Below, in pieces: positions 9,501 to 23,209 of a stretch of DNA of 64,000 bases (position 1 is the first letter of the stretch; each line of letters begins with the position of its first letter). The position numbers were made by a program, and so were the translations under genes. The notes under the pieces were generated by a model. That model was not told the origin of the DNA. It saw only the letters and a list, made by a program, of their open reading frames with translations, and did no database searches. The stretch comes from Sapria himalayana (taxonomy: Eukaryota; Streptophyta; Magnoliopsida; Malpighiales; Rafflesiaceae). Location of the stretch: the NCBI GenBank assembly GCA_029783825.1, contig JAREIK010000343.1:5166294-5230293 (forward strand), given 5' to 3'.

Positions 9501-12481
9501 ACTAATTTGATGATATGTAGTCTTCATTATTCAAGTAACAAACTTATTATTAAAAAAAATTTTATCTTTCTCAAAGCTCAACATGCATTTACATATATTA
9601 TCAAAGATCTTAAATCTAGGTCCACTCCAATTTATTTTGTAACATAATAAAATTTTAGGTTCAAAAAATATTTAGTCGATTACAAATATCGATGAGTATT
9701 ATTGGTGGGGGGCTCAAATAGAAGCTATGTTGGGCTATTTTTTTTTTTTAAATTTAAATTCAGCACCATCAAAATGACATCATTTTATGTTTTTTTTTTT
9801 TTTAATTTATTCACATTCAGCACCCCTCAAAACATCATCATTTTGAGGCATCAAATTTTGAAAAATTAAAGGACTTGAGCCAAAGCAACATGGTTTTGGA
9901 CTTTTGGCCGAGATCTTTTAAAAAAATAAAATAGTCAACCCAAAACATCTTTTGGGTCGCAAGTTGTGCCTTTTAGAGGTGTCAAACAACCCTTGCCTTG
10001 CTGGGCACAGCACGACTGATAGACTACCCAGCCTGGCACAGCAAGACCAGCACAATTCGGGGTAGACTCGTGCCTATGGTGCTGGGTCGTCTAGGGTCGT
10101 GCCGGATCATGCAGGTTTTGTGGGTAGCGCCACCACAGGCACCGTTCACCAGCCACTATCACTGCCACCATAGCACGTAGCCGTTGCGTGGACACATGGC
10201 TAGACCACGAGCCAATAGGACTTTTGTCCCAACGGCATCCACTAGGTGGATAAATATAAATAAAAGATTAAAAAAAATCTACTTTTTCAAAAAATGGTTC
10301 CGGTCACAAGCGATCAAAGAAATCCAATTACCCGATTTTCTGTGACCCATTCCCGGTCCCGGGTCACGGCCACTGCGCCGGTGGACCATCCCAATGGGCC
10401 AAGCACGCAGGTCGTGCCTGCCTTGCACGAGGAACAGCAGCCTATGGCCCAGCAATGCACAAGCCCTGCCTGCCCAAATCCAGGCATGGTTCTGGACCAT
10501 GTCGTGCTGAGCTAAGCACGGACCGATCGTGCCTGCCGTTGTGTGTCTCATGCGTGCCTGGGCCACCCGGCCCACTTGACACCTCTGGCATGCCTTTGAT
10601 GACTATGCTCCACACACGCGAATAATTTCTTTTAATTCTAAGTTTGGCGAATGACAAATCTACCCATCAGCTAGCTTACAGAGGAGGCAGCAGACATAAT
10701 TTAAAAAAATAATTTAAATTTGACCCAGAAAGGACTAATTATTAATGACCACGCCATCCCTAGCACCCACAAAGAAGAACACTGAGAAAACAAGACACGG
10801 GTACCTTTTGAGGGCATATTCCAAGCAAGGTCCCCAGCTCCGCAAAACTTGCAGAAAACGCAACGCAGTCTCGCTTAGCCAAGGAGTCGGCTGAAGTATC
10901 ACATGACGAAACGAAAGGCCAAATTACATATCCAACCTTATGTTATTGTAGAGCTTGCTCGCACTAAGAAGATTGTGCTCGATCATAGCACGGTCCAGAA
11001 CAGTAAAGTTGTCTGGCAGCAAGGCTTTCTGCTACAAAACAACAGACTAAAGAACTACAGCAACATGAGGTCGCATTAATCAAGCACCACCCACCGACAC
11101 AAAATTCTAGTGACCTGGTGCGTTTTCAGTCCACCAGCAAAAATATCAATTTCTGGTTTTCTCAATATTCTCTCTAAATAAACCTGGGAACATCACTTAT
11201 GAAACTAAAACATATTACGAAAATCAGTAAAATAAAAAAAAACAGTAACAAAAACTCTAGAAAGATAAACTCTAGACTGTACACAAGCACAGAGAGGGAG
11301 AGAGAGAACCTTTTGCAATATTGGATATATTTTTAGCTTGGAGCATCGTTCATCCTGCACCACATTAAAAGCATTTAAGAAGATTCACTGGGATCAAACT
11401 CAGCGAACGAGCAACAACAATGATACAGAAAATCCATATTTATTTCAGCAACAATAATCTTTTGAAGTCTCGAGGCACAACACACAATTAAGGAGTAAGT
11501 TTTTTTTTTTGTATGACACACTCTACCTAATATATATATATATATGTACACACACACACACACTAAATATTATTTATTATTTTTATTTATTAATAAATAA
11601 TAATCAAGTACAAGGCAAAACACAAAAACTAAATATTATTAATATTTCTAATCATTCATATTTATTTCAATAACAAATGTTTTTTGAAGTCTTGAAGTAC
11701 AAGACATTATATATATATATATATATATATTACTGTATATATAATTTGTTTTTTGTTTAATAATCTGTTTGTATAACCAAATATTTTTTATGTTCTAATA
11801 TTTTCATGCTAGTGCAGGAAATGAAATATTAAGAGGCCGTGAATGCAGCAGTAGCATAATAACGGAGGTCCTGCTATTTGGTCAGCCGGCCGAAATTTTT
11901 GGAACAAAGCATGACCCGTCCCATGATCCAACCCGCTCCGATTAAATGAACCGATAGAATTTTTAATATAAAATATTTTATAATTTTATTTTCGGGTGGC
12001 TGTTTTTGGACCCGTGGAACTGTTCATCGTCTCTCTCTCTTCTCTCTGCGCGATGTATCGCAACTGTTCTGTGTGCTGCATTCTGTAAGACAATTTCTAT
12101 TGGTTTAATCTGTAACACATAAGTATTTTCTAGTGGATGCAGCTAGTCGTAATGAGCGACTAACGAACCACGTTATTTTTTGGTGTTTGTTTCTCATTTT
12201 TTGATTCTATCGTGGATGATTGTTGGTTTGGGATATATATATTACTTATTTTTGTGTTTCTGTTGTTTTTGTATATTAATCTCATTACCATGGAAGCCCA
12301 ATTGCCCAACATATATATATATATATATATTATTTTAAGAAAATATTATTAATTATATTTATTTATTAATAAAAAATAATCAAGTACAAGACATAAAATA
12401 TAAAAACTAAATATCATTTATATTTCTAACCATTCATATTTATTTCAGTAACAAAATTATTTTGAAGTCCTGAAGTACAAG

Positions 12482-12527
<46 letters not shown>

Positions 12528-13413
12528 AAAAATATTATTTATTATTTGTATTTACTAATAAAAAATAATCAAATACAAGACATAAAATATAAAAATTAAA
12601 TATTATTAATATATATCAACATCCATATTCATTTCAGCAACAAAAATCTTTTGAAATCTTGAGACACAAGACACAATTAAGGTGTATGTATATATACGCC
12701 TTGTCATTTTGATTTATATTTTTATATATAATAAATTATATATTTGTACTAAATATTATTTATTATTTTGATTTATTAATATAAAATAATCAAGCACAAA
12801 AAAAGAAGCATAAAAATAAAAAATAATTAATATTTCTCATCATGATATTTCTTATCAAAACTAAAAGGACATTCACCTTGTACAAAGTGGCGAGGACACG
12901 AGAGCGCTGAGGACCTGCAGCAGCCAAGATGGTGCATGTGACAGCAGCAGCTAGGGCTTGCTCCAGTGCATCCTCATTGATTGTTCTTCGACACAAATAA
13001 GACAGCATAAAGATAAGCACCAGGTATTTTAATTCAACCAACAACAAAAATCAAGCATATCACACTCATCAGCAATCTGCCTCTTCTCGATTTGAGAAAT
13101 GTCATAATAACGCAGTGCAGCTTCCAAGAACTTCCGCTTCAAGTCCAAAATTCTCGCATAGCAAACCTTGAAACACAAAACAGGAGACAATTTCAGATAT
13201 TGTTCACGTTCCCGTCCCTGGTGAATTTTTTTTATGTACTTGGCAAGGAGTGTCCATAATCTTAACCAAAATACATTTATTTATTTATTTAGTTAGTTAA
13301 GACTATGGGCTTTCTTAACATCATGATTGCTAGTGCTAATTTTTTATACCTTTTTTTAAAATAAATGAAAAATACATTTATTTTCACACACACACACACA
13401 CACTCACTCTCTA

Positions 13414-13452
<39 letters not shown>

Positions 13453-16400
13453 CTATATATCTCTCTATCTCCCTCCCTCTCTACGACTAGAAGACAACCA
13501 AGTCTTGAATATTTTGATTAGGTTGTCATTTTTTATACCTTTTTTAAAATAAATGAAAAATACATTTATTTTCACACACACACACACACACTCTCTCTCT
13601 ATATATATATATATATCTCTATCTCCCTCCCTCCCTACGACTAGAAGACAACCAAGTCTTGAATATTTTGATTAGGTTGTCATTTTTTATATAAAACTTA
13701 TCTATAATATTGATTTAATTTTTATTGTAACCACTAATTAATATTTTTAGAGAATTAAGAGGAAAAGATAATTTTTTTTATTTATTTAATATTTAAAACA
13801 TAAAAAATTAAACATTGTGTAACTTATGAAATTATAGTCATGTTACCAACTATCACAATTTGATGAACGTAGATGATGATTCATCTAATCAAATGTCCTT
13901 TATTTCAATTATAAATTATAAATAGTTATAAAGATAATAGTCTACAATAATATATTTTAAATGCAATAAAAATAAAAAACTTAAATTTTTTAAGAAGGAA
14001 AAAGAAAAATAGTTATAAGAGTAAATTTTTAAAAATGATTTTTTTTTTTTTTTTAACTAGACAGAATCATTCTATCTATTGGATTCTTTGTAGGACATTT
14101 GTAGTTGAAATCCAACGGCTAGACATGCTTTCACATGGAAGCATTGTGCTAGGCCATGCGTCACAGGCTATGAATCACAGATATGGGAAACTAATGGAGT
14201 GTCCATGTGTCGTACATGTGGACATGGGGATACACTCCGGATAGGCATCGGATACGTGTGCAATAAGCCACGTAGAGTATCATTGACCAAATTGTAGGTC
14301 AATGAGTTCGGACACGGCTCGGACACGACGGAGACATCCACCAGAAATATGGCTGAAATTTTCATTTTAAAAAACCCTCTTTCAACTCAATTTTTCTCAC
14401 AAATAATATCCACAAGTTTTTTTAACATTCAGCAAAGATTTGAGCAAAAAAAGCTCATCTTTTAACACATTTTTTCTCACAAATACCGAACAACAAATTG
14501 ATCAACAGTCGACTGAGAAGATAGAAATAACCCAGAGATGCCCTAGGCCTTCTCAGGGCATACGTACCTTAGGACTTGTTGCAAGCGTGCTTGTATGACA
14601 GATGAAACAGAGGGGGAGAGGGGGGGGTGGAGCAGTGTAGAGGAGGAGAAGAAATATGAGAGAAATAAGAAGGGGAGAAGAAATATAGGAGAAAGATAAT
14701 TTGGGGGAAAGTCAAAAAAAAAAATTGTGGCAGACATGGGAGAAACACAATGGGGTGGGGGGGAGAAAGTCAGCATTAAGGAGAGAGAAAAGGAGGGAAT
14801 GGGAAAACATGTTATGTGGGGAGTATTCCTCTTTTTTTTTTAACTTTTATTTTATTTTAAATGATATTGACAATAATACCCTAATCAATCTTAACCCTAT
14901 TAATTTCTATATATTATCTAAGGGTGTATATATATATATATATGAACATGCACTTTTTTTTATTTATCAAAATTATAACTAAAGATAATATTTATAAAGA
15001 TAATTATTTTTATTTTATTATACCATGTATTTTACATATCCGTATCCTAATTTTTTTTAAATTTGTCGTATCCCTAATGTCCCCCATGTTGTATTCCAGT
15101 CGCCGTATCTATGTCCGTGTTTCTTAGGCCACAGGTAATCCACGTGGCCAAGGCACGATAACTACTAAGTCACTAGGCCTTTGGTGTATTCAAACAATAT
15201 ATTTTTAAAAATTATTAAGTCGGGCCGATTCAACATCAATATGAACCTAAACCCAATTACTATTTTAAAAAAAAAAGGGGTGCATATGGCACACTTATAA
15301 TTTAGAGATTTTATTTTGAAGTCCACTATTAGCAAGCACCAAAATGAAAGTGGGTGGTGTCTGACCCACTAGAGCCATGAAGCCAATTCATGCTCTGCTG
15401 AATGAATTTTGGCACGTTGGTCTAATTTCTAGGTTTGACACAGCACGAGCCATGCTGCTGGCTAACTCACGCAATTGCTAGGCACAACTCATGACATGTG
15501 TTGTGTCTGTGCCTAATCAGTGAAACCGAACCATGCCAAGGGTAAGGCAGCCCGACTCATTTGCCACGTCTAAAAAAGTTGATGGGTAGAAGTCATTCAA
15601 TCATGAAATATTGAATTTGAGACTATGCATCTCACTATCTGAATATCATAATAAAAAATAATAGAATAAATAAATATATATCTAATCTTCTTGAATAAAT
15701 AATATATTCAAAATATCTCACATATAATTATTATCATCACTATCAATTCTATCTTTACATTGTATCTTAAAATAAATATTTATCTCTTATACTTTGAAGA
15801 GATAAAATTATCTTTAAAAAAACTAAAGAATCCTATCATAAGCCTCATCTTGATACAGACTAATGTACAACTAAAATCTTAATACTTTATCAACTACAAA
15901 TACTCATAATTCTTAAAAGAGATCACTAAATCCAAACATTATCTATGCAGGATCAAAATTAAGAACTATAGTAAGAGTTATCATCCAAGATCAAAATTTG
16001 AATTTTAAAATTATTTTTTTGTTGTTGACTTGATCATATTTGTCAATAGAAGCCATCAATGAATTGGTGCCACATCACCAATAATCTACTACACACGATC
16101 ACACCTCCTTTTACTTTTCTTAATAACCTATTGTTGTGTGTGTTATGCATAGTACACACCTAGGGTTTGTACATGTCTATTATGTCTAACTTTGTTATTC
16201 GTCATGTTTACTATGCATACGGTGTTATGTTTGTTGCACACCTTGTGTGCCTATTGTGTATCAATTAGGGTTTACAATAGCCTTGCTCGACACTATATTA
16301 AAACATAACCTACAAAATAGAAAGAAAAATATTCAATAATAAGAAGGATGTACTACCAGATCCTATAACTAAAAAGAATATGAATTGGGACATCTCAAAT

Positions 16401-19400
16401 ATTGGGTGTTCTCATATGTAAAATAAAAAATTAAAAAATATAAATATAAATCATAATAAGTCTTTCACTTTAACCCTCGAATTAATACAAACAATTAATA
16501 ATAAAGTAATAAAATAATCTAATAGTATTTTTGTTTTAAAAATATTTTCTATATTGAAAAATACACGACTAATATTACATACACATTTAAATACAATCCA
16601 TGAAATACGAGTGCATACTAATGGGTGCGTCTTTTTCAATCATATAAGTTGTTAAAATGTGACCAACTTTACTATTCATGAAATTACATTAGATATTTTC
16701 GTAATCAATACAAAATTTCAATATTAATAGATTACATTTCAATGATATTAGCCATCATGTTGAAAATTTTATTTTTTAGATCTAATGACTGATATAAATT
16801 ATGAAATTCATATATATTATTAAATATATTAATAAATTTTATAGAAGTCTAAATAACTTATAATAAGTTAGAAATATCTAACGAAACTCTAATAATTTTA
16901 TAGTGCCTACATGTGAACTATAATACATATTATAACACATGATATTTTGAGTTGTCTATATATCGAAGGTCAACTATATAGAAGCAACATGATCAACTAT
17001 ATAACACATGCAAACAATAAGATATTTTGAGTAATATATATATTGAAGGTCACCAACATCATGCAAATACTAAGATCTTTATTTATTATTTTTTTATCAA
17101 ATTTTAAATATATTATAACATGATTTCGACAAATCAACCTAGAATGATCGTATGATATCGGAATCAAAAGATCATGGCTATTGGAATTCATTTCAACTGT
17201 CAAGGCAGACTACCCAGAATCATCCCGGGCATTATGACCAAAATCGATGCGATGTGTGGTGGCGGTGGCAGATGTTTGTGGTGGCGTTGCCCATAAAATC
17301 GGCACGATCAGGCAAGACCTGAGACAACTCAGAACAGTAGGCACTAGTCATGCCCTACTATGCTTGACCGGATAGACTGGAAGTCATGTCGTATCTGGCA
17401 CGTCACTGTGGACCAACTGAGCCTCCCAAAACGGACCATGCAAACATGGCACAACCCTTTGACGCCTCTAGATACACTAGAAATATACAAATATTTTATC
17501 ATTTGACACTTATTTATCCTAGTATTATTTATTTTTGTAAATGCTACTAACCATTCTTATTTCATTTATTTTAGCAAATAATTCCACAATTAGGCACTCA
17601 CCTCTACCAACTAGAGTCTTACAGTGCATAATAATTTTTGGCAATCAATTTATCTATAAATCTTAGCCACATGGTACTCAGTTAGCATCTATTATGATTT
17701 TCATATTATTTAGAATATTTTTTATATTTTTGATGATAACACTTCGCATGTGATGTGAGTTGTACCAATTATTTTTAGTTATTATATAAGAATATTTGAT
17801 GTAAATTTTTCATATTGTATGTTATTGTTATTATTTATTTTTCTTTGATTTTGCAATATTGATGTATTAGGGTGAGTGCCCGTCCAATGTGTTTAAAGTA
17901 CACAATAACACCCTTCAAACAATGCACCATTCAACCAAGGAATCATCTTCCTTCAACATAAAATTATTGAATAATTGATGGAGAAAGTGAAAGACCTTGT
18001 ATTGCAGGTTCAACACTTCATAAGGGTTATTGCTAACCAAGAATGAAGCTTTATTGGTGAAAGCTTCTGCACTGACTGCATCATCATCCTGAAAATACAG
18101 CAAGGAGACATGGAAGAGATAGTTGTGCAGGTACCAGAAATATTACATGCTCAACTATTCAAGAATAAAGAAATGTGCCCAAATAAACATGCAAGTCCGC
18201 GTAAACAAAAAGTTAGCTGGTGGATCAGATAAGCTTTACGTTGTCAAAACTTCGACTAGATTCATTGAACCACGGTCACACGATTTGTATGAAATGGGAA
18301 GAAATTTTTGTTTTATCATATTTATCCTTTAAATAAACAAGCTTGACCATTGACCCTCATCACTGCTACCAAACAAATTTTTTGAATTACATGAATATTT
18401 AATTCATTCATTGTATTTAGTTTTTTAGGGAGATAGAGATAGTACCCAATGCAAAAGTCTATAACTTAACACAAAGTCTTTAAGAGATTAATATCTCATT
18501 AATTTTTCTCAAAAAATCAAAGAGACTACATCTAATACATTCATATAGTACTAGAATTAAATTATTAATCATCACAGTACTAATCTTCCTCAAAATACTC
18601 CAATTTCAAAATTCTTATAAAATCTGATTAATAGTCAAGTGTTCATAATAGAATTGAGCCATCGACTCAATTCTATTTATATTTTGTATTTTAGGATTAA
18701 TTCATATTTATATTTAAATTATAGTTATTCAAAAATGAAATCAATGTCAAAAAAATTGAAGTGATGCCACTACCTCACTCTCATCTAGAGATATCAAGTG
18801 GGTCGGACGGCCCAGGCACGGTAGGAAGACCATGTATGCTAGGCATGGTACGAGGCATGGCCCGACTGAGTCGTGGCTTGCCCGATACAATCTAGAACCA
18901 TGCCTGGAGTTGGGTAATGCAGGCCTGAGGCACAAATAAGAATTAAATTATCATTCAAATATTAATGAATTCAAAACAAATAATGAATTCAAAACAATTA
19001 AACATCAAGAGTCAGATATTATCATTGAATAGAGAAAATATAATTCAGTCTAGCCAATCTCAAATGGAGTTTTACTCAGAATCTTCCAATCCTATAGATA
19101 GATATCAATAAAAGTTAAAAAAAATCAGAATTAAATTATCTAAAAATATAATTCACATAAAATAAGCTAATATAAGAATCGGAACTAAATAAGACATGAA
19201 AAGGTAGTAAATAATAAAATTAGATTCTAACATATCCAATAATTTTTGAATATTTATTATTGATTACAATAATATTTTCAAAATATGAAAAGGATGTAGA
19301 GAATAAAATATAATTATCAGTGATATGATTATTTGCTTGTACGTCGATAATCAATGAGTCTCAAATAAGAGTATGAGTAAAAATATCATTAAAACCTAAA

Positions 19401-20112
19401 AGAATGAAAAGATATACTCATGTCTCAAAGAAGAGTTTTATATACTCACCTATAATAAGTATCACGGTGATTGAACTCTTTAAAACTTCTGAATTGCTCC
19501 AATAATCAGCTTGTTTTTCTCATTGTTGCATAATAATCTCATTCCCCTCTCCAAAAATAATATCTAATAATTATTTCTGGTATATAATATTCTCCTACAC
19601 TGAGTACACTATATTGAGACTCTCATTCATCGACATCTACTACAATAATTGATATCATGCCATAAAAATATAATTCCTCCAAAAATTACAAAAAAACAAT
19701 TAGACCTAATTTTATTTTTTTTAAATAAATCTCTAGGACCCTAAGTTAGAGTTTCTATAAAAATATTACCGTGCACCATTGTTTGCCACCTTCTACCATT
19801 GTGTGCCACCTCCTGCCATTGTGTACCTCCTCCTGCTACTGTGTATCTCCTTATGCCATCCTGCACTGTCATTCACCGACAATGGTTTTCTTATAAAAAA
19901 CTATCATGAGCCATGCACCATTGCCGCACCTTTTTGTTGCCAACAGCAAGTGCCTACTACCCTTACTACACGTGCATTACTCATTGTGTGAGCACCTTTG
20001 CCCACACTAGACTTTTTTTGTTATAGATTATTATTGTGCACCCCTTCTAGGATTCGTAAACCCTTGCCAACATACAAACCTATTCCTCCGATACCATAAT
20101 ACAAGTTGAAAT

Positions 20113-20175
<63 letters not shown>

Positions 20176-23169
20176 ACTATATCTGAAATTGTCATATAAT
20201 TAATGTCCTTGTAACTAATAGAGACTCATCTTAATACAAAAATTAATTGATTCTAAGATATAAATATTTTTTATTCAACTAGATATATATTCATGATAAA
20301 AAAAACCCTTATGACAAATGACCTCATAAAATAATTATTTGATAATTATAAAATTAATATTACATATATTATCACCATAATTAAATATAATATTCATGAT
20401 AAATCTGTATAGATATAGTTCTTCGTGTGCTTTGTTATGGGATGAAAGCACCAAGTATAGAATGTAAACTTTCAACTTATTAGACATTCTAATTTTATTT
20501 GTGCTTATGTTTATACAATCAAGTGATTTACTAGAGACTTGCATGTTTTTCAGAAAACAATCTAATATTACAAAAAAAAAACACACACAATAGCCAATTA
20601 TTTAGAATTTTAATGCCAACTAAAATATAGAATTAAATACAACTAAATTATGCAAAAGTTTGGAGGAGTTAAAGCATGCTTATATAAAGATATTTTTTTA
20701 TAAATATATGTTAATTTATTATTATTATTATTTGTGATAATAAATTAGATGTTACTCAACTCGACAAATTTTACATATAATTTTTAGATTAAATATTTGA
20801 ATGACTATGCTATTTTCTTAGGATTGACATTATATATTTCGATATAAATACTTGTCCCAATTAAAAGATGCATAATAGATTTTCTTTGAATTCAGCACTT
20901 TGTGTTGTACTCCAATAAAGTTTCCTCTCAAACACAATACGATTATATGAATGTGATTCGTTGTATGCTCTGCTATGGGATGAAAGCACCAAATATAAAA
21001 ATTTCTTTAAAAAAATATTAGAGATGTCAAATAGGTCATATCGCACCAGCACATCCCATTTCGGGGTGGCCCAGCTGTGCCACCGTTTTGTGCCAAGAAT
21101 GGAACAAGTTCAATTAGCTTGGAATAGTACACAAATCAAAATGAAATAACCAAGTGGTTGAAATAAAAAAAACAATGATGATGACATACTAATGTTACAT
21201 TGTAGTCGTAAGAAAAAAATCAAAAATCATACAAATAATCAAATCGATAAGCATCGATGATATGGAACTGTAGATGTACATGTTGATCATCATCAATATG
21301 TATGTGTTTGAATATATCACTAGTGATAGTTTCAATATCCTTAATCTCTATTTCTCATTAATCATAATTCGTCATCATTTTTTGGGTCTTATCTTGAATG
21401 TTCAACCTCGAATCATTTCAATTCTTCATGCATATAAGTGTCTTTATAATATCTAATCAAAATCTTGATCTTCTATTTGAAATGATATTGATTGTCATTG
21501 AAAAAGTAAACTATAATATTATACTAGACATTGAGTGGTCAATAAATATTGGGCTATCTTAAATAGCATGAGATATGTAAATTCATATGAGTTTGACCAC
21601 ATTAAAATTTTTAAGTTTTTATTATTATCATGTGATAGGATAAAACAATAATTGTATCTAAGTACTGAGATGGCTCACTCTTATTTAATGAGCCTCCCTG
21701 CCATTTATTTCTGACTAACTAAATATAGAAGTCATCATCTTTGAACATGATATGCATGTGTGTACTCGAAGTCTGACTACAACTACTATCATACATATTA
21801 TCATAATATATAAATACATTAGTTAATTTTTCATCAATAAATACTTCAGGTTAATTTTTTTAATTCATGCACATAGATATGTATTTCACAATAATTTTTA
21901 TCCTCTCTATCTTAACCCTAAAATTCATATAAGAAGCTAAACAATACAAAATTAGAATTAAAAACTAATATTTTAAATATTTGATTTCTATCCCAAGAGT
22001 CATGATACCAAATGCAGGGTATTTTCTATACTTATTAAAAATGCTAATAATGATACATATTCATATTAGTTCAATAAAAATAATTAGAGTATACACAAAC
22101 AAACACATGTTTCTCTTATCATAAAAAATCTTTAAAATTTTCATATTGTATACTAAAAATCTTTAAAAATAAAAATAATGATACATATTCCCAGTTAAAA
22201 TCATTAATAATAAGATCGTCACTCTTACTCTTGATGTAGTCTGATATCAAGTATTGATAGCTAGCACTTGACTCCAACATAAATTAGATGTAATTCCAAT
22301 GGTACCTGAGATCAATTTGTAATTTTTTCTTTCTTTGACTCACAAACAAAATAGAAACTACTAAAATCATATTGTATACTAAACATCCTAAGGTATTTTT
22401 ATGATTTTCTTATTTTTTTTAATATGAGAGAAACTAATTTTATTCATGCCTATACAATTAAGTTAAAAACATGACACATACACCTAACATAAAAAATCTC
22501 ATCTAACAGTTCATATCTAATACTCTTAACAAACATATTAATAGTAACTTCATTATTAAAATTATTATCAAAAGTAATATTAAATATTTTATTTTGAATA
22601 TAATATTCGATAAAGAGCCATATTATACACTCATAAATGACATGGTTGTTATGATGATGAATAATTCTAGGAAATCTTAATTTTTTTATTAAGTTTCCAT
22701 TTTGAATCTATATAATTGGCGATGATGCATGCAAATAATGTATCATCATAACTAATCCAAATATCGAACATAATAGACACTACTTCACTACATTTCTAAA
22801 ATTAATTGAATATTAATTATTTCTTAACTTATAATATTTTATTATATCTTTCATACTTGTGAATCTAAGAATCATACGATAAGCAAGCTAAAAGTAAGTC
22901 TAATTAATATTACCTATCCTATGATCTTCTGAAAATCTAAATAGAAGACACATAATCAAAATCAATTAGATCATGTATTTCCTCCCAAAATTATTGCAAT
23001 ATATGAAGAGAATCAGCGAAGCTAGACCCAAACTAGATTCAACTTAAAAGACTTTGTTACTCAGTTGAATTTATTTGAGATCTAATAAACCATATTTTTT
23101 AATACATTGATCAGGATACCTTTTAAAGGTGGTCAATGTCACATAAACTTCTACATGTTAATATCTTTT

Positions 23170-23209
<40 letters not shown>

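Larger units (their letters stand above)
6516..10804 (-). other. CSN4 intron 11 (4.3 kb)
   Basis: Contains repeat R2 (about 6844-7930) split by a short hAT copy, one copy of repeat R1, a second hAT copy (9974-10587), and about 1.4 kb (8511-9973) of AT-rich sequence in which I see no gene. Confidence 0.88.
11355..12876 (-). other. CSN4 intron 7 with tandem AT-rich array
   Basis: The 1.5-kb intron consists almost entirely of a degenerate ~170-bp tandem array, alternating AT dinucleotide runs and one copy of repeat R1 (see separate entries). Confidence 0.88.
13167..17995 (-). other. CSN4 intron 5 (4.8 kb)
   Basis: Holds a 189-bp tandem duplication beside exon 6, a repeat with a purine-rich core (about 14080-15130), two decayed short hAT copies and AT-rich sequence. 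No other gene was recognised. Confidence 0.88.

Noticed and set aside
11520..11545. (AT)n and (CA)n runs at 11531, 11708, 12313, 12487, 23174, 54848 and 63397 as individual features
   Set aside because: Real microsatellites, but ordinary in AT-rich plant introns; only those inside larger structures were listed.
21980..22030. GTCATGATACC word taken at first as a copia primer-binding site
   Set aside because: It aligns with the transposase segment upstream of LYCLAACM on the minus strand, so it belongs to the decayed hAT 21019-24393.
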